Below, piece by piece: positions 16,840-26,107 of a DNA stretch of 64,000 nt. Origin of the DNA: Chloroflexota bacterium (GTDB lineage Bacteria; Chloroflexota; Anaerolineae; UBA1429); contig JAAYDC010000016.1 of NCBI GenBank assembly GCA_012729455.1, forward strand, positions 1-64,000, in the 5' to 3' direction. The first letter of the stretch is position 1; every line of letters begins with the position of its first letter. The notes under the pieces are model-generated. The model did not search any database and had not been told where the DNA came from. It saw nothing but the letters and a program-made list of their open reading frames with translations. The position numbers were made by a program, and so were the translations under genes.

Positions 16840-17878
16840 GCGAGGCCTCCTCGGGCAGAGCCCGGCGCACGGCATCCAGCACCTGGCGGATATCGAGGCG
16901 CACCGGACAGCTGGTAATGCAACGTCCGCAGCCGACACAGCCATACAACCCAATGTTGGCTGGCAAATAGCTGAACTTGTGCATGATGCGCTGGCGCCAG
17001 CGCGCGCCCTGGTCGGGGCGCGGATTGTGGCCGCTGGCATGCACGGTGAATTGGGCATACATGCAGGCATCCCACCCGCGTACGCGCTCACCGCCATCTG
17101 CCAGGGGCAGGTCGCGGATATCAAAGCAATGACACTCGGGGCAGTTATAGGTGCAGGTACCGCAGGCGATGCACTTTTCGGCGGCCTCACGCCACAGCGG
17201 GTGATTGAACAGGCCCTCCAGCTTTGCTTCGATACCCGCCAGCGACTCGATCGGCTTGAGCTTCTCAACGGCAACTGCATGTGCCCTGGTAGCCTGCTCG
17301 CGATGATCGCCATCAGCCGGGTCGAGCCCCCAGCCAGCGGCCGCGCTCTGACCGGCCGGGGTAATGGTTTCCAGCAAGTACCCCCCGTCGATAACCGTCA
17401 GCAACAGGTCGGCGCCGGCAGCATCCGCCGGGCCGCCGCCCAGAGCGTGACAGAAACAGGTGGACGTCGGTCGGGCACACGCCAGGGCGATCACCAGGGT
17501 ATTCCGGCGGCGCGCGGCATAATAGGGGTCGTGATAGTTATCCATAAAGATGCGGTCCAGCATCGGAAGGCTGGCAGCGTCGCAGGGAGCTACACCCAGC
17601 AGCACCTGCGGTGTGTTATTGGGCTGCGCCACCTCGGCACTGGCATAATCATCCGCCTGGCGGCGGAACCTTAGCATGGCCTCGTGCTGAGGGAAAAAGA
17701 CCCATTTGGGCGAGCGGCGCGTGAGCCCGCGCCCCAGCATGGGCAGCTCATCGTCAGCCAGTACGTCGAAGCGATATTCGCCCTCTCGCATCACCGGCGC
17801 GATCAGCCGGCCGTGACGGCGCAGGGTTGCCAGCCAGGCATCGTACTGGCCGGAGGGGAGGTGGTATGCCTCTGGCAT
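16826..17878 (-). CDS. FlxB/AsrA-like 4Fe-4S dicluster protein
   Basis: A 350-residue iron-sulfur subunit. The N-terminal domain of about 240 residues matches the AsrA/HydB-type fold that begins with a PSGQYDAWLATLRRHG-like segment. Two [4Fe-4S] motifs follow: CIACGTCTYNCPECHCF (about residue 250) and CVGCGRCITSCPV (about residue 318). These proteins relay electrons between an FAD/NAD subunit (the FlxA-like protein, overlapping 14 bp downstream) and further Fe-S subunits. The start is set at ATG 17878, 10 nt after the FlxC-like stop, because it aligns with the normal family start; a GTG at 17920 would add 14 residues without similarity. Confidence 0.82.
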   Translation of the reverse strand: MPEAYHLPSGQYDAWLATLRRHGRLIAPVMREGEYRFDVLADDELPMLGRGLTRRSPKWVFFPQHEAMLRFRRQADDYASAEVAQPNNTPQVLLGVAPCDAASLPMLDRIFMDNYHDPYYAARRRNTLVIALACARPTSTCFCHALGGGPADAAGADLLLTVIDGGYLLETITPAGQSAAAGWGLDPADGDHREQATRAHAVAVEKLKPIESLAGIEAKLEGLFNHPLWREAAEKCIACGTCTYNCPECHCFDIRDLPLADGGERVRGWDACMYAQFTVHASGHNPRPDQGARWRQRIMHKFSYLPANIGLYGCVGCGRCITSCPVRLDIRQVLDAVRRALPEEASRGTV

Positions 17879-17888
17879 CGGGCTTGAT

Positions 17889-18830
17889 TTAGAGCACAAA
17901 GCTGTTGTCATCCTCTTCACGATAGGTCGTCAAGGGCGGCTTGGCATCCGGATTGGTGCCGGCATCATCCTGGTAGAGCTCCCAGACATCAGCGCGCAGC
18001 TTGTCGAGCAGCAGCCACAGGTTGACGCCCTGCGGGCAGACGCGCGTGCAGGCATAGCACCCCGCACAGCGCCCAGCCAGATGAAAGGTGCGCATGACCT
18101 GGTAAAAATGGATATCGGGCGGCGCTGTCGTCGCGGTAAACCAGCGCGGTGCATCCTGGTCGACAAAGCAGACGTTGCAGTAACACATCGGGCAGGTGTT
18201 GCGGCAGGTGTAGCACAGGTTGCATTTGCTGAGCTCTTGGGTAAAGAACTGCCAGCGCTCGTCGCTCGAGAGCGCTTCTATCTCACGCACCGCGGCAAAG
18301 CTGTCGGGATGCTCCTCGGGAGGCGGATCCCCCACCAACAAGTCGTAATCCGTCGGAGTATGCTGCAGACACAGCGCGCAGGTGACATGGCGAATATCGG
18401 CCAGAGGCGTCAGCGTTTCGCCGTGTTGCCAGCCCTGTGGAAGGAGCTGGCCGGGCAGATTCTCTATCTCGGTATGCGCCAGCTCGACCATACGGCGCAC
18501 ATCGAGCACGCCCGGGCAAGCTGCCGCCACGATGCGCAGGCGTTCACGGATCCACTGTCCCTCGCGCATCAGGCTCACCAGCGAACGAGCATCACAACCC
18601 TTGAGCATGATGCCCACTTTTTGCCCGCGGTAGCGCTTCAGAAAGCTTACCAGGTTGTTTTCGCAGGTAGCGTCCCATATCAGGCGGTCGACCTCTTCGG
18701 GCTGGCGGATAAAGGCCGGCGTGGCCTGAAAGGGCAGGCTGCTGGCTTCGTAGCCGATAAACAGGTCGATCTCGCCCTGCGCGAGCCATTCGGCAATGCA
18801 CGCACGCACCTCAGCGGGCAGCTGGCTCAT
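17889..18830 (-). CDS. FlxC-like iron-sulfur protein with FrhB/FdhB-type N-terminus
   Basis: A 313-residue protein. The N-terminal half has GIMLKGCDARSLVSLM and RIVAAACPGV, as in the F420-dehydrogenase/FdhB-like beta subunits. The C-terminal half carries CNLCYTCRNTCPMCYC and CAGCYACTRVCPQG, two [4Fe-4S] motifs rich in extra Cys. Similar proteins lie between MvhD/FlxD and AsrAB-like subunits in Hdr-Flx operons and pass electrons toward HdrA. The start at ATG 18830 overlaps the MvhD-like stop (ATGA); the open frame extends further upstream but only in the shadow of that gene. Confidence 0.8.
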   Translation of the reverse strand: MSQLPAEVRACIAEWLAQGEIDLFIGYEASSLPFQATPAFIRQPEEVDRLIWDATCENNLVSFLKRYRGQKVGIMLKGCDARSLVSLMREGQWIRERLRIVAAACPGVLDVRRMVELAHTEIENLPGQLLPQGWQHGETLTPLADIRHVTCALCLQHTPTDYDLLVGDPPPEEHPDSFAAVREIEALSSDERWQFFTQELSKCNLCYTCRNTCPMCYCNVCFVDQDAPRWFTATTAPPDIHFYQVMRTFHLAGRCAGCYACTRVCPQGVNLWLLLDKLRADVWELYQDDAGTNPDAKPPLTTYREEDDNSFVL

Positions 18831-19267
18831 GGCTGCACCTCGCGCGGGTTGATGGTCAGGCGCTGCGCCGGACCGAGGGCGCGCACCGACTCGGTGACCT
18901 CGGTGATGACCTCGGCAAAGCGCGTCCCCTCCGAAGCCGAGATCCACGTGAACTGTACACGGCCGGGTTCGATGCCCAGGTATTCGAGGTACCGCTGCAG
19001 CAAGGTAAAGCGCCGCCGGGCATAATAGTTGCCCGCCAGATAGTGGCAATCGCCGGGGTGGCAGCCAGAGACGAGTACACCATCCATCCCCTGGCGCAGG
19101 GCTGCCACGATGATAATCGGGCTGACTCGCCCCGAGCAGGGCACCCGCACCACGCGCACATTGGGCGGATACTGCAGCCGTGAGCTGCCGGCCAGGTCGG
19201 CCCCGGCATACGAGCACCAGTTGCACAAAAAGGCAACGATTTTAGGTTCCCAGGTCTCTTCCATCAT
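18827..19267 (-). CDS. MvhD/FlxD-type hydrogenase iron-sulfur subunit
   Basis: A 146-residue protein with the full MvhD pattern: CNWCSYAGADLAG (residues 15-27), VRVPCSGRV, and SGCHPGDCHYLAGN. Together these supply the Cys ligands of a [2Fe-2S] cluster. In methanogens MvhD links a hydrogenase to HdrA; in FlxABCD the homologue FlxD links the NADH module to HdrA. It begins on the base after the stop of the large HdrA fusion and overlaps the FlxC-like gene by 4 bp, so it very probably docks the FlxABC-like proteins onto the HdrA fusion. Confidence 0.92.
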   Translation of the reverse strand: MMEETWEPKIVAFLCNWCSYAGADLAGSSRLQYPPNVRVVRVPCSGRVSPIIIVAALRQGMDGVLVSGCHPGDCHYLAGNYYARRRFTLLQRYLEYLGIEPGRVQFTWISASEGTRFAEVITEVTESVRALGPAQRLTINPREVQP

Positions 19268-22200
19268 TTAACTCGCTGCCAGCGCAGTGATCTGCGCCAT
19301 GATTTGCTGGTCATCTAAACCATCCAGGGTAATGCACCCGGAACGGCACGACGTGCAGGCTCCGCAGCCCTTGCACAGCGCCGTATTTACCTCGGCACAA
19401 TCCTTAAAGACGCGCCGCCCGACTTCCTTGTTGACTATACTGATGGCTCCGTACGGGCAGATCGCGACACAATCGCCGCAGGCCACACAGCTAGCCTGGT
19501 TGACATGCGCAATGACGCCGGACGCATGCAGCTCGTCTTTGCTGAGCACCGTGCAGGCGCGCGAGACCGCCGCGGCCGCCTGCGAGAGAGATTCATCGAT
19601 GAATTTGGGGCCGTGCCCGAGGCCCGCCACGTAGATGCCCTCAGTAGCGAACTCGACCGGGCGCAGCTTCATGTGCGCCTCGAGGAAAAATTCTTCTGCA
19701 TTGAGCGGCACTTTAAGCATCGAAGCGAGCCGCCCGGCCTCGGGACGCGGAGCAATGCCCACACTCAGTACGACATGCGCCGCGGGCAGCTCGAGCAACT
19801 GCTGGCTGACGGGGTCGTAGACGCTCACCACCAGCTGACCATTAACATCGTTCACCGCAGGTAGTCCGCCGCGGCCTTCGGCATCGGGCTCGAGTTCGTA
19901 ATGCACAAAGAGCACTCCCAGACGGCGTGCCTCTGCATAATAGCGCTCGCGCAGGCCATAGCTGCGGATATCACGATAAACGATCACCACCTCACAATCC
20001 GGGTAGCGGCGCTTGAGCGTGATGGCGTTCTTGAGCGCCTGCGAACAGCACACCCTGCTGCAATAGGGATGCTCTCTGGTGCGCGATTCGACACACTGGA
20101 TCATCACCACCCGGCTATACCCATCGCCGAGCGCAAAGCGGCCATCAGTGAGTTGGGTCTCCAGTTCACGCTGAGTGAGCACACCGGCATGCTGGCCGTA
20201 TAGATAGCTGCGTGTGCGTCGCTCCTGAGCGCCCGTAGCAACGATAATTACGCCATGCTCAAAAACCTCGCCGCAGGCTTGCGGATCTTCCAGGGTGCTG
20301 CGGAAATTGCCCACAAAGCCCTCGACTCTTGCCAGCCGGCGGTTGAGATGCACTTGAATGTTGGCATCTTTCGCGATACGCCGCTCAAGGTCGGCCAGCA
20401 AGGAGGGCACATCGTTGCCTTCCAGGGTTTTCAACAGCTCGCGGGCGTTGCCGCCCAGTACAGCCTCCTGCTCGACGAGATGCACCGGGTAGCCTTGGGC
20501 AGACATCAGCAAGGCGGCCGACATACCCGTCAGCCCGCCGCCCAGCACCAATGCGCTGCGGGTTACCGGCAGAGTTTGGCCATACAGCGGCCGGGCATCC
20601 ACCACACGACTGACAGCCACGCGCACCAGGTCCTTGGCCTTGTTGGTGGCCTCGGCCGGCAGATCGGCGTGCACCCAGGAGCACTGGTTGCGGATATTGG
20701 CAATCTCAATGAGGTAGGGATTCAGCCCCACCTCCCGGATGGTCTCCTGGAAGAGCGCCTCGTGGGTACGCGGCGAGCACGACGCTACCACGATGCGGTT
20801 GAGGCGATGCTTGATCACCAGGTCTTTGAGCGATTCCTGGGCATCCTGCGAGCAAGCAAAGAGGCTGCGCCCGGCATAGGCCACAAAGGGCAGACCGCGG
20901 GCATATTCGCGCACCGCTTCTACATCCACTGTGGCCGCAATATTAACCCCGCAATGGCACACAAACACGCCCACCCGCGGGGCAACTCCCACCACATTGG
21001 TCTCGGGCGCAAAGGTCTTGGTGGTCGCCAGGCTGCCGCGCGCGCTGGCCAGTAGGGCGCCCGCCTCGGCGGCGGCGGCACTGGCCTGCACCACCGTCTC
21101 AGGAATATCCTTGGGACCGCTGGCGGTGCCGCCCACAAACACGCCGGCGCGCGAGGTGCGCTGCGGGGCAAAGGGCCCGACCTTGATAAAACCGCTCTCG
21201 CCGCTGCGCAGCCCTAACTTGGCGACCAGGTCACGCGTGCCCTGCGAGGGCTCCAGCCCTACTGAAAGCACCACCATGTCAAACGATTCGCGCACCAGGC
21301 GGTCCTCTTCCGTCGCATACACGACCTCTAGCTCGCCGACGGCATTGCGCTCAACCTTGGCTGAGCGGGAACGCAAAAAGCGCACGCCGTACTCATCGCG
21401 CGCCCGTTCATAGTATTTGTCGAAATCCTTGCCAAAAGCACGCATCTCCATGAAAAAGATGGAGGTTTCGGCTCCTTTGGCATGCTCCTGGGCGATAACG
21501 GCCTCTTTGATAGCCGACATGCAACACACTGAGGAGCAGTGCGCGTTGCCGCACTGGGCGTCGCGCGAGCCGACGCACTGCAGGAAGGCGATGCGCCTGG
21601 GCTGCTTGCCATCGGAAGGACGCACCAGATGCCCTCCGCAGGGACCCGAGGAGGAGAGCAGGCGCTCGAATTCGATGCTGGTGATAACATCCGGGTAGCG
21701 GCCGTAGCCGAGCTCGTGTTTGGTACGGGCGTCAAACACCTGGCTGCCGGTTGTGAGGATAACTGCTCCCACCTGCAGCTCGGTCGTATTGGGCTGCAGG
21801 CTATGATCAACCGCCTTGGACTTGCACACATCCACACAGCGGTAGCACTCGGCGCAGATACCGCAGTTGAGGCACCTTTGCGCTTCGCTGCAGGCTTCTT
21901 CAGCCGCCAGCCCCAGCTCGACCAGCGCCATGGTCGCGGCGTGCTCATCGGGCTCGGTACGCGCCCGATGATGGTGGCGTCCCTGAGCAGCTTCCTCAGC
22001 AATCAGGCTGCGATCCAGCAGGGCGATGAAATCCGGGTCGATACGCGGTACGAGCTGGATCTCTTCACCGTTAAGATAGGCGTGAATGCGCTCGGCAGCG
22101 TGGTGTCCGGCGGCTACTGCATCCACCACGTTGCCGGCAGAGGCGACTGCGAAAAAGCCGGCATCGTGCAGCTGCGGGGCTGCGGTGGCGATGGGGTCGG

Positions 22201-23623
22201 GCGCCAGGATGACAGTACTAGCCGGTAACTCGAGCGATGCGGCGCCTGGTTCTGCAGAGGGCTTGATGCATACCCCCGTAACGGCCGATTCTCCTTGGAT
22301 GGCCACGAGCGTGTGCTCCAGGATGACTTGGATGCCTTCGGCGGTAGCCTGCTCAAGCTTCCACCAGGGCGGTAGGGCCGCCAGGCTGTGGGGTAGCACC
22401 AGAGTTACCTCAGCACCCAGACGGCGCACAGCACGCGCGGCATCCAGTGCTGCTGCACCGCGGCCGGCTACCACGACGGCACCGGCTAAAGGCTCCTGCT
22501 GGCCGCTATTCAGGGCGCGCAGCCAAGCCAGTGCCGTGTGCACGCCCGGCAGGTCCTCGCCGCTCACCTCGGAGCGCGGCTCGGTGGGCACATCGCTGGC
22601 CCATAGGAGGGCCTGGTGATCCGCCAGTAAGGCAGCCGCGTCATCCACCGGCGCGTTGGTGGTGATCGTCACCCCCAGGGAACTGATGCGCCGGATCTCG
22701 TTATCCAACACCTCGCGCGGCAGACGAAAGGCCGGCACGCCATAGCGCATCATGCCGCCTGCCTCAGGTTCGCGCTCATAGACCTCTACCGCATACCCCA
22801 AGCGTGCCAGGTCGGCCGCCGCTGTCAGGCCAGCCGCGCCTCCACCGGCAATCGCCACCCGCTGTGAACGCGTAACAGGGGGTGCCTTGAGGGACGGATC
22901 ACCGCGTTCAACAGCCCAGTCGCTCAGGTAACGCTCGAGCGGGGCGATCGCCAAGGGTTGGCCGTCGTAGAGCTGGCGGCTGCAGACCGATTCACACGGG
23001 TGATCGCAGATATAGCCGCATACGCCGGTAAAGGGATTGCTGCGGCGGGCAAGCTCGAGGGCCTGCGCCAGGCGCCCCTGGGCGATCAGCGCGATAAAGC
23101 CCTGCACGCTGGTGCCGGCCGGACAAGCCGCCTTGCAAGGCGCCGTGCCACGCTTGTCGATGGCAAAGGTATTGGGCACCGCCTGAGGGTAGGGGCGGTA
23201 GATTGCCTTGCGCATGCTCTGGCGCTCGTCATATTCGCTGGGCACCTCGACCGGGCAAACTTTGGAACAGGCCCCACAGCTGATGCAACGTGCCGGATCG
23301 ACCAGACGCGCCTTGTTGCGCAATGTCACGGTAAAGCTGCCCGCCTCACCGCTGATAGCCTCAACCTCAGCGAGGGTGTGCAGCTCGATGTTGATATGGC
23401 GGGCACACTCGACCACCTTGGGAGAAAGAATGCACATCGAGCAGTCGTTGGTGGGAAAGGTCTTGTCGTGCTGGGCCATCACACCGCCAATGGCGGGTGA
23501 GCTCTCCACCAGATGCACACGGTAGCCCGATTCTGCCAGATCCAGGGCAGATTGGATCCCGGCTATACCGCCGCCCACCACCAGCACCGCGCCAGTTACG
23601 GGGGTGCTGCGCTCGTCGTTCAT
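19268..23623 (-). CDS. Giant HdrA fusion: HdrA interrupted by a GltD-like module, plus a second HdrA
   Basis: A 1451-residue flavin/Fe-S protein. Residues 10-125: HdrA FAD loop VVGGGIAGIQSA and CISCGACSKVCPV. Residues 160-600: GltD/NfnB-like module with CKAACPAGTSVQGF, CDHPCESVC, a second FAD loop AIAGGGAAGLTAA (257-269), and the Fe-S motif CLNCGICAECYRC. Residues 610-870: the rest of the first HdrA with CVGSRDAQ and CSSVCC. Residues 884-1451: a second HdrA with its own GGGLTGMSAA, CVESRT...CSRVCC, and terminal CVACGDCVAICP and CKGCGACTSC clusters. Ordinary HdrA has about 650 residues. HdrA is the flavin-based bifurcation site in Hdr complexes. It lies between HdrC- and MvhD-like genes with no spacing. 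Confidence 0.9.
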   Translation of the reverse strand: MNDERSTPVTGAVLVVGGGIAGIQSALDLAESGYRVHLVESSPAIGGVMAQHDKTFPTNDCSMCILSPKVVECARHINIELHTLAEVEAISGEAGSFTVTLRNKARLVDPARCISCGACSKVCPVEVPSEYDERQSMRKAIYRPYPQAVPNTFAIDKRGTAPCKAACPAGTSVQGFIALIAQGRLAQALELARRSNPFTGVCGYICDHPCESVCSRQLYDGQPLAIAPLERYLSDWAVERGDPSLKAPPVTRSQRVAIAGGGAAGLTAAADLARLGYAVEVYEREPEAGGMMRYGVPAFRLPREVLDNEIRRISSLGVTITTNAPVDDAAALLADHQALLWASDVPTEPRSEVSGEDLPGVHTALAWLRALNSGQQEPLAGAVVVAGRGAAALDAARAVRRLGAEVTLVLPHSLAALPPWWKLEQATAEGIQVILEHTLVAIQGESAVTGVCIKPSAEPGAASLELPASTVILAPDPIATAAPQLHDAGFFAVASAGNVVDAVAAGHHAAERIHAYLNGEEIQLVPRIDPDFIALLDRSLIAEEAAQGRHHHRARTEPDEHAATMALVELGLAAEEACSEAQRCLNCGICAECYRCVDVCKSKAVDHSLQPNTTELQVGAVILTTGSQVFDARTKHELGYGRYPDVITSIEFERLLSSSGPCGGHLVRPSDGKQPRRIAFLQCVGSRDAQCGNAHCSSVCCMSAIKEAVIAQEHAKGAETSIFFMEMRAFGKDFDKYYERARDEYGVRFLRSRSAKVERNAVGELEVVYATEEDRLVRESFDMVVLSVGLEPSQGTRDLVAKLGLRSGESGFIKVGPFAPQRTSRAGVFVGGTASGPKDIPETVVQASAAAAEAGALLASARGSLATTKTFAPETNVVGVAPRVGVFVCHCGVNIAATVDVEAVREYARGLPFVAYAGRSLFACSQDAQESLKDLVIKHRLNRIVVASCSPRTHEALFQETIREVGLNPYLIEIANIRNQCSWVHADLPAEATNKAKDLVRVAVSRVVDARPLYGQTLPVTRSALVLGGGLTGMSAALLMSAQGYPVHLVEQEAVLGGNARELLKTLEGNDVPSLLADLERRIAKDANIQVHLNRRLARVEGFVGNFRSTLEDPQACGEVFEHGVIIVATGAQERRTRSYLYGQHAGVLTQRELETQLTDGRFALGDGYSRVVMIQCVESRTREHPYCSRVCCSQALKNAITLKRRYPDCEVVIVYRDIRSYGLRERYYAEARRLGVLFVHYELEPDAEGRGGLPAVNDVNGQLVVSVYDPVSQQLLELPAAHVVLSVGIAPRPEAGRLASMLKVPLNAEEFFLEAHMKLRPVEFATEGIYVAGLGHGPKFIDESLSQAAAAVSRACTVLSKDELHASGVIAHVNQASCVACGDCVAICPYGAISIVNKEVGRRVFKDCAEVNTALCKGCGACTSCRSGCITLDGLDDQQIMAQITALAAS

Positions 23624-24100
23624 CTAGAGTGCCTTATCCTTGATCATCTGTTCTATCTCAGCAGCAGCGCGCTCCAGCGGGGCCGGCGCCGGGTCCTCGG
23701 CGCGGTCGATGGCTTCCTGCACTAATTTTAAGCGCATGGCGTGCGCCAGACGGTCGACCTCGCGAATGCGCTGCATCAGCTCGGGCGAAAAGTAACCTTC
23801 TGCCACCGCCATGGCACGTAGGGCGCGCATTACATCGCCGAATTTCACATTCTGGGGGCAATAAACCGAACAAGCATAGCAGGTTTCGCAATACCACAAC
23901 AGTGGATCCGAGAGCACCTCGCGGCGCTGCCCCAGCAGAATTTTGCGGATGATACGGCGCGGGCTGTAGCGCTCATCGGCCTCGGTGACGGGGCAGCCCG
24001 CCGTACAGGTGCCGCACGAAAAGCACACCTGCAGGTTTTCTCCGCCAGGCTGGGCAGCTACCTCATATTTAAAGTTCGGATCGGAAGCCTGTTCGCTCAT
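23624..24100 (-). CDS. HdrC-like 4Fe-4S protein
   Basis: A 158-residue protein with two [4Fe-4S] motifs, CFSCGTCTAGCPV (about residue 26) and CETCYACSVYCPQ (about residue 70), followed by a helical tail. This is HdrC, the electron carrier between HdrA and a partner. In methanogens that partner is HdrB, but no HdrB (CCG-domain) gene occurs in this operon. MetFV, encoded directly upstream, may take its place, as in the MetFV-HdrABC-MvhD operon of Moorella, which does have hdrB. The start is ATG 24100, 1 nt after the metF stop, with GGAG inside the end of metF. Confidence 0.88.
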   Translation of the reverse strand: MSEQASDPNFKYEVAAQPGGENLQVCFSCGTCTAGCPVTEADERYSPRRIIRKILLGQRREVLSDPLLWYCETCYACSVYCPQNVKFGDVMRALRAMAVAEGYFSPELMQRIREVDRLAHAMRLKLVQEAIDRAEDPAPAPLERAAAEIEQMIKDKAL

Positions 24101-24101
24101 G

Positions 24102-25040
24102 CTATTCTCCCTCGGCCAGCACAGGGCGCGGCAGCAGGCCGGCCATCTCGGTGAGCGGCTGGACAGCCTCTTCCCACTCGACCGCCATGATATGCACGCC
24201 ATGCACGCCCGGAATCTCGCGCACTTGCTCGATGATCTCTGCCGTGATCCTGATGCCTTCGTCGCGGGCTTTTTGCCCCTTGCCGGCCGCACTCATGCGC
24301 TTGACGATTGGGTCGGGCACATAGATGCCCGCTACGTTGTTATTGATGTAGCGCGCGGCTCCCGCCGATTTGAGCGGCATGACACCCGCCAGAATATGGA
24401 CGTGCTCGGGAATGCCAAGGTCGGTCACGCGCTTCATCCACTCGCGAAAGCGCACCATGTCATAGATGCACTGGGTTTGAATAAACTGTACGCCGGCGTT
24501 GGCCTTTTTAAGGGCACGAAGTACCTGCAGCTCGAACGGATCGCCAAAGGGGTTGGCAGCTCCGCCGATAAACATGGGCATGGCGCCGTCGACAGGCTCG
24601 CCCCCCAGGGTGAGGCCTTCATCGCGCAGACGCTTGACCATGCCGATCATCTGCACCGAATCCAGGTCAAAGACGTTCTTAGCGGTGGGATGGTTGCCGA
24701 ACACCTGATGATCGCCCGAGAGGCACAGCAGGTTGCGCACCCCCAGCGCCACCGCGCCAAACAGGTCGGCCTGGATCGCCAGGCGGTTTCGGTCGCGGCA
24801 GGTCATCTGCATGATCGGCTCAATGCCCTGCTGCACCAGCAGGGCGCAGGTGGCTGCGCTGGAAATGCGCACGATAGCCGTCTGGTTATCGGTGACGTTG
24901 ACGGCATCGCACATACCGCGCAGCAAGCCGATCTTGGTTGTTATCACCTCGATGTTGGGGCCCTTGGGCGGACCCAACTCGGCTGAGACGGTAAATTCCC
25001 TGCGTTCCAGCAGGCTTTGCAGGCGGCTAACGGGGCTCAT
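24102..25040 (-). CDS. metF: Methylenetetrahydrofolate reductase
   Basis: Reduces methylene-THF to methyl-THF with FMN or FAD, the last step of the methyl branch. The 312-residue TIM-barrel protein has the MTHFR features SAELGPPKGPN near the start (conserved Glu), AVNVTDNQTA, MTCRDRNRLAIQADL, LCLSGDH, and a FIQTQ strand. It overlaps metV by 4 bp, and the HdrC-like gene begins 1 nt after its stop. It has no NADH-binding extension, so electrons must come through MetV and the Fe-S subunits of the operon. High confidence. Confidence 0.95.
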   Translation of the reverse strand: MSPVSRLQSLLERREFTVSAELGPPKGPNIEVITTKIGLLRGMCDAVNVTDNQTAIVRISSAATCALLVQQGIEPIMQMTCRDRNRLAIQADLFGAVALGVRNLLCLSGDHQVFGNHPTAKNVFDLDSVQMIGMVKRLRDEGLTLGGEPVDGAMPMFIGGAANPFGDPFELQVLRALKKANAGVQFIQTQCIYDMVRFREWMKRVTDLGIPEHVHILAGVMPLKSAGAARYINNNVAGIYVPDPIVKRMSAAGKGQKARDEGIRITAEIIEQVREIPGVHGVHIMAVEWEEAVQPLTEMAGLLPRPVLAEGE

Positions 25041-25705
25041 CGTATATCCTCGCGCTGGATGCGGCGCGGACCGCCGTGCAACGAGCTCGACCAGTCTTTC
25101 GCCGGCTCGTTGGTGAGGTAGCGGTCGAGCTGACCCAGTGCCACCCAGCGGTCATAGATCAGCTGCCAGGCACAGGGCAGACGCTCCGGATCGACCTCAC
25201 AGCGGCCGTTGGCTGAGCCGCCGCAGGGGCCGTTGAGCAGGTTCTTACTGCAGCGTGTTATGGGGCATACTCCGGCATAGCGCTCGAGCACACAGTTACC
25301 GCAGCCCGCGCAGCGCTCCGACCATTCGCCCAACCCCTCGGGGCGCCCCATGAACTTGGTGTTGAGCGCAGGGATGACCACAGCGGTGTTGAACTGCTCT
25401 GCCAAGGTCTGCACGCCCACGCCGCAGGCCATCGAGAGGATCACCTCATAGTTGCCCAAGCTGGGGGCCAACTCGGCGTTCATCTCGACCTCACACTGGC
25501 GCTCGACGCAGGTCTCATCCACACGCGTCTCGGGGTGCTCGCGCCCCAAGGCAATGCGCAGGAGCGCCGACGTGACAGCCACCTCTTTGGCGCCGCCCGC
25601 CGAACAGACCGCCACACAGGTGTTGCAGCCCACTACCAGGATACGCCGGTAAGGGGCCAGCCGGCTGGTCAGTTCAGCGATGGGTTTGCGCTCAGCGACG
25701 ATCAT
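25037..25705 (-). CDS. metV: MetV, Fe-S/zinc partner of methylenetetrahydrofolate reductase
   Basis: A 222-residue protein with the MetV (MTHFR C-terminal zinc-binding) pattern: VVGCNTCVAVCSAGG at the N-terminus, RCAGCGNCVLERYAGVCP, and the signature CSKNLLNGPCGGSANGRCE (about residues 175-193). In acetogens MetV forms a heterodimer with MetF and connects the flavin to external electron carriers. Transcriptionally it precedes metF, with a 4-bp overlap, and follows the first MvhD-like gene by 3 bp. It is the strongest single marker that the surrounding Hdr/Flx proteins serve methylene-THF reduction. Confidence 0.95.
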   Translation of the reverse strand: MIVAERKPIAELTSRLAPYRRILVVGCNTCVAVCSAGGAKEVAVTSALLRIALGREHPETRVDETCVERQCEVEMNAELAPSLGNYEVILSMACGVGVQTLAEQFNTAVVIPALNTKFMGRPEGLGEWSERCAGCGNCVLERYAGVCPITRCSKNLLNGPCGGSANGRCEVDPERLPCAWQLIYDRWVALGQLDRYLTNEPAKDWSSSLHGGPRRIQREDIR

Positions 25706-25708
25706 GTT

Positions 25709-26107
25709 CTATTCTGCCTTCTCTGGTTCAGCCTCAGCCGGCAAGGGCTGCACAAACTCATCCAGCCAGATGCACAGGTCAGCCGCCATGGTCGGGCTGA
25801 TCTGACGAAAGCTCACACAGCGCGGATTGACCCCGACCTCGCTTAACAGTGTGCGTGCCCGTGCACTGCGTTGGGCAGCACGCCGCGAGCCATCCAGCGA
25901 ACGGCAGGCGTCGTCGTTACAGCTCAGCACCAGCACGCGCTCAAATCCCTGTTCAAAGGCCCGCAGAATGTACAGCACATCCAGACTGCCGCTGCACGGC
26001 AGAGTGCGGTATTCTACCTCATCCGGCAGCACATAGCCCGTGCGGCACAGATCGGCCAGTGCACGGGATGCCGAACGGTCGCAACCCAACACCAGATAAG
26101 GTTTCAT
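25709..26107 (-). CDS. Degenerate MvhD-like iron-sulfur subunit
   Basis: A 132-residue protein aligned with MvhD through TLPCSGSLDVLYILRAFEQG and VLVLSCNDDACRSLDG, but the first Cys pair (CNWCSYA in the copy at 18827) is reduced to LGCDRSAS with one Cys. Four candidate ligands remain in total, differently arranged. It overlaps the upstream FAD/ferredoxin protein by 4 bp and precedes metV by 3 bp. It may join the small HdrA pair to MetVF. Whether it still holds a cluster is not predictable. The start is ATG 26107; the longer open frame upstream belongs to the shadow of its neighbour. Confidence 0.8.
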   Translation of the reverse strand: MKPYLVLGCDRSASRALADLCRTGYVLPDEVEYRTLPCSGSLDVLYILRAFEQGFERVLVLSCNDDACRSLDGSRRAAQRSARARTLLSEVGVNPRCVSFRQISPTMAADLCIWLDEFVQPLPAEAEPEKAE

